Shown here piece after piece: positions 62,783-64,000 of a stretch of DNA of 64,000 nucleotides (its first letter is position 1; every line of letters begins with the position of its first letter). Source of the DNA: Muribaculaceae bacterium Isolate-037 (Harlan) (lineage in GTDB: Bacteria > Bacteroidota > Bacteroidia > Bacteroidales > Muribaculaceae); the NCBI GenBank assembly GCA_003762615.1, contig RIAZ01000008.1, positions 62,001 to 126,000 of the forward strand. Reading direction: 5' to 3'. The notes beneath the pieces are model-generated. The model worked only from the letters and a program-made list of their open reading frames with translations. It did no database searches and had not been told where the DNA came from. The translations under genes were made by a program, and so were the position numbers.

Positions 62783-62988
62783 TCCTTAATAGATTTGAAT
62801 TGATTAATATTTGTTTTTTATTGTAGTGTTCCATTTTTTGTTAGACATAGACGCGCTGACACCCCGTCGGACAACCGACCTTATCAGCATTACTATATTA
62901 ACTTTAAGTGAATTGCGGTTGTGGAAAGAAGACATTAAAGCTTCATATCAGGGACTCGGATACCCGAATTCACTCTGAAAATTGACCA
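62783..62988 (-). other. Leader region of the alanine-rich lipoprotein mRNA
   Basis: About 200 non-coding bases between the predicted start and the ATG. The only clear structure is a small hairpin GTCGG-ACAA-CCGAC (62866-62879). No riboswitch motif was recognised. This is an unusually long leader for an abundant-type envelope gene. Confidence 0.4.
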
Positions 62989-63020
62989 CAAAGGTAAGAC
63001 TCTTTATTGTATCTAACAAA
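62989..63020 (-). promoter_or_regulatory. Bacteroidetes promoter of the lipoprotein/OmpA operon
   Basis: On the minus strand: TTTG (63020-63017), 20 bases, TACCTTTG (62996-62989). An exact match to the consensus and spacing. Confidence 0.75.
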
Positions 63021-63138
63021 TTTTTAGAAAAAAATATCGCAACTTTCTCAATTTTTCTTAAAATTATTCCTTTTAGCACAATATTTCAGCACATTTCTCC
63101 AACCATTTTTAACCATTCATCATTCGGACGAAATCACA

Positions 63139-63596
63139 ACCGCAAAGGGTGCAGAGGGCGCGGAGTTTTTTTATTTTTTCTCTGTGGTCTCTGTTTACTC
63201 TGTGGTGAAAATAAACCGCGGAGAACGCGGAGGGCGCGGAGTTTTTTTTATTTTTTCTCCGTGCCCTCCGTGCGCTCTGCGGTGGAGATAAACCGCGGAG
63301 AACGCGGAGGGCGCGGAGTTTTTTTTATTTTTTCTCCGTGGTCTCTGTGCGCTCCGTATGCTCTGCGGTGGAAATAAACCACGAAGAACGCGGTGAGCGT
63401 GGAGTTTTTTTTTATTTTTCTCCGTGGTCCCTGTGCGCTCTGTGGTGAAAATAAACCGAGAAGAACGCGGAGGGCGCGGAGTTCTTTATTTTTCCTCCGT
63501 GGTCCCTGTGTGCTCTGTGGAGGAAATAAACCGCGAAGAACGCGGAGGGCGCGGAGGTTTTTTATTTTTTCTCCGTGGTCTCTGTGGTGGAAATAA
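63139..63596. repeat. Six-copy minisatellite, unit about 77 bases
   Basis: Direct repeats starting at 63139, 63215, 63292, 63378, 63455 and 63530 (lengths 76, 77, 86, 77, 75, 67). Each unit reads ACCGCGGAGAACGCGGAGGG, then GCGGAG, a T-rich run, CTCCGTGG, TCTCTGTGCGCTC, TGTGGTGGAAATAA. The GC-rich halves CGCGGAG and CTCCGTG are partly complementary, so each copy can form a hairpin around the T-run. Frames read through it on both strands, but only because the unit lacks stops; there is no real gene. Not a CRISPR: no separate conserved repeats and unique spacers. Confidence 0.85.
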
Positions 63597-63670
63597 ACCA
63601 CTGCTGTATTTAGTTTTTAATAATAAAGTCATGTGGGAATTAGTGTTTCTGTGATAATAAATTTATTTTA

Positions 63671-63702
63671 TTGTATTTTTCAAATAATATTTTGTAAATT
63701 TG
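63671..63702 (+). promoter_or_regulatory. Bacteroidetes promoter of the GxxExxY gene
   Basis: TTG at 63671-63673, 21 bases, TAAATTTG at 63695-63702, followed 28 bases later by the ATG. Confidence 0.55.
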
Positions 63703-63729
63703 ACACATAATAATTTACACCTATGTATC

Positions 63730-64000
63730 ATGAATATTAATGAAATTGGCACTATTATAGTGGATGCTGCCATAACGGTACATCGCCTATTAGGTCCTGG
63801 ATTGCTTGAATCTTGTTATGAGACATGTCTTATGTATGAGTTAACCACACGAGGATTGTTTGTCGAACGTCAAAAAAGCATACCCATTATTTACGGCTTA
63901 ATTAAACTTGAATCGGGATATAAGATTGATCTATTGGTTGAAAAACAGATTGTCATTGAATTGAAATCGGTCGAAACTCTAAAAGATATTCACACCGCTC
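63730..64000 (+). CDS. GxxExxY-family protein, 3' part outside window
   Basis: Ninety codons before the right edge. The opening NEIGTIIVDAAITVHRLLGP, GLLESCYETCLMYEL contains the defining G-LLES-CY (GxxExxY) motif, and KIDLLVEKQIVIELKSVETL has the D...E.K core of a PD-(D/E)XK nuclease fold (PDDEXK_3). The family is about 125 residues, so roughly 35 are missing. The biochemical role is unknown; these proteins are common in Bacteroidetes and often multicopy. The ATG at 63730 is chosen because an ATG 7 bases upstream leads to an immediate stop. Confidence 0.88.
   Translation, partial: MNINEIGTIIVDAAITVHRLLGPGLLESCYETCLMYELTTRGLFVERQKSIPIIYGLIKLESGYKIDLLVEKQIVIELKSVETLKDIHTA

Noticed and set aside
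63139..63596. Array at the right end as a CRISPR
   Set aside because: Whole 77-base units are conserved with no short constant repeat and unique spacers, and no cas genes are near.

Overview
The window looks like chromosome of a Bacteroidales bacterium, most likely a Muribaculaceae-type gut commensal (family level is an inference). The signs are promoters of the Bacteroidetes form (TTTG, about 20 bases, TAnnTTTG) in place of -35/-10 boxes, starts without Shine-Dalgarno sequences, a short-lid adenylate kinase, a very long SecA ending in a zinc-binding tail, a Bacteroidetes-type malate dehydrogenase, an OMP_b-brl-type TonB-like receptor, secreted proteins with the KGIYIIGGKK-type C-terminus, and the GNAT cassette, DUF3108, SIMPL and DUF4105 families. 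Nothing suggests a plasmid or an intact phage.

Layout. 0-2.1 kb: three small envelope genes on the minus strand (NlpE-like lipoprotein, SIMPL, DUF3108), with a shared 17-base palindrome in their upstream regions. 2.5-6.1 kb: malate dehydrogenase converging on a biotin-dependent carboxylase/decarboxylase subunit that carries two tandem biotinyl domains. 6.2-10.2 kb: an esterase, a sigma-54-type response regulator, its histidine kinase and a metallophosphoesterase in one plus-strand run. 10.2-15 kb: a TlpA-like thiol oxidoreductase, a repeat-rich patch holding a GNAT toxin-antitoxin-like pair (the acetyltransferase gene broken by an in-frame TAG) and a 176-bp MITE-like element, then an EamA transporter. 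15-17.3 kb: a TonB-dependent-receptor-like outer-membrane protein.

17.5-30.3 kb is the most coherent block. It holds a second kinase/sigma-54 activator pair, then two MacB/FtsX-type ABC exporter modules (each with one ATPase and two different permeases), one TolC-family outer-membrane protein and one HlyD-type adaptor. In front of both exporter operons I find sigma-54 promoter-like sites (TTGGCACGC at -24) with CGGACA/TGTCCG repeats about 50-90 bases further upstream, where an enhancer for a sigma-54 activator would sit. The inferred circuit is an envelope signal read in the membrane by the kinase, activation of the response regulator, and sigma-54 transcription of both exporter modules, which would share the single adaptor and TolC.

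30.5-36.2 kb: a ROK sugar kinase, GH29 alpha-L-fucosidase, CutC and a two-part transglutaminase-like protein, probably one glycan/peptide operon. 36.2-42.3 kb: a complete RND efflux operon (outer-membrane factor, adaptor, pump). 42.5-45 kb: an AbiL-like ATPase/RloB pair (probable anti-phage abortive infection) between a structured intergenic element and tRNA-Gly(CCC). 45.2-46.8 kb: two overlapping GYF_2-domain membrane proteins. 46.9-56.3 kb: a minus-strand housekeeping cluster (pseudouridine synthase, asnS, DUF4105, PafA-like phosphatase, secA). 56.7-59.1 kb: adk, hpt and a secreted protein. 59.3-62.8 kb: an OmpA-family protein behind an alanine-rich coiled-coil lipoprotein. The window ends with a six-copy ~77-bp minisatellite and the start of a GxxExxY-family gene.

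Assignments rest on reading motifs and lengths; no database search was run.
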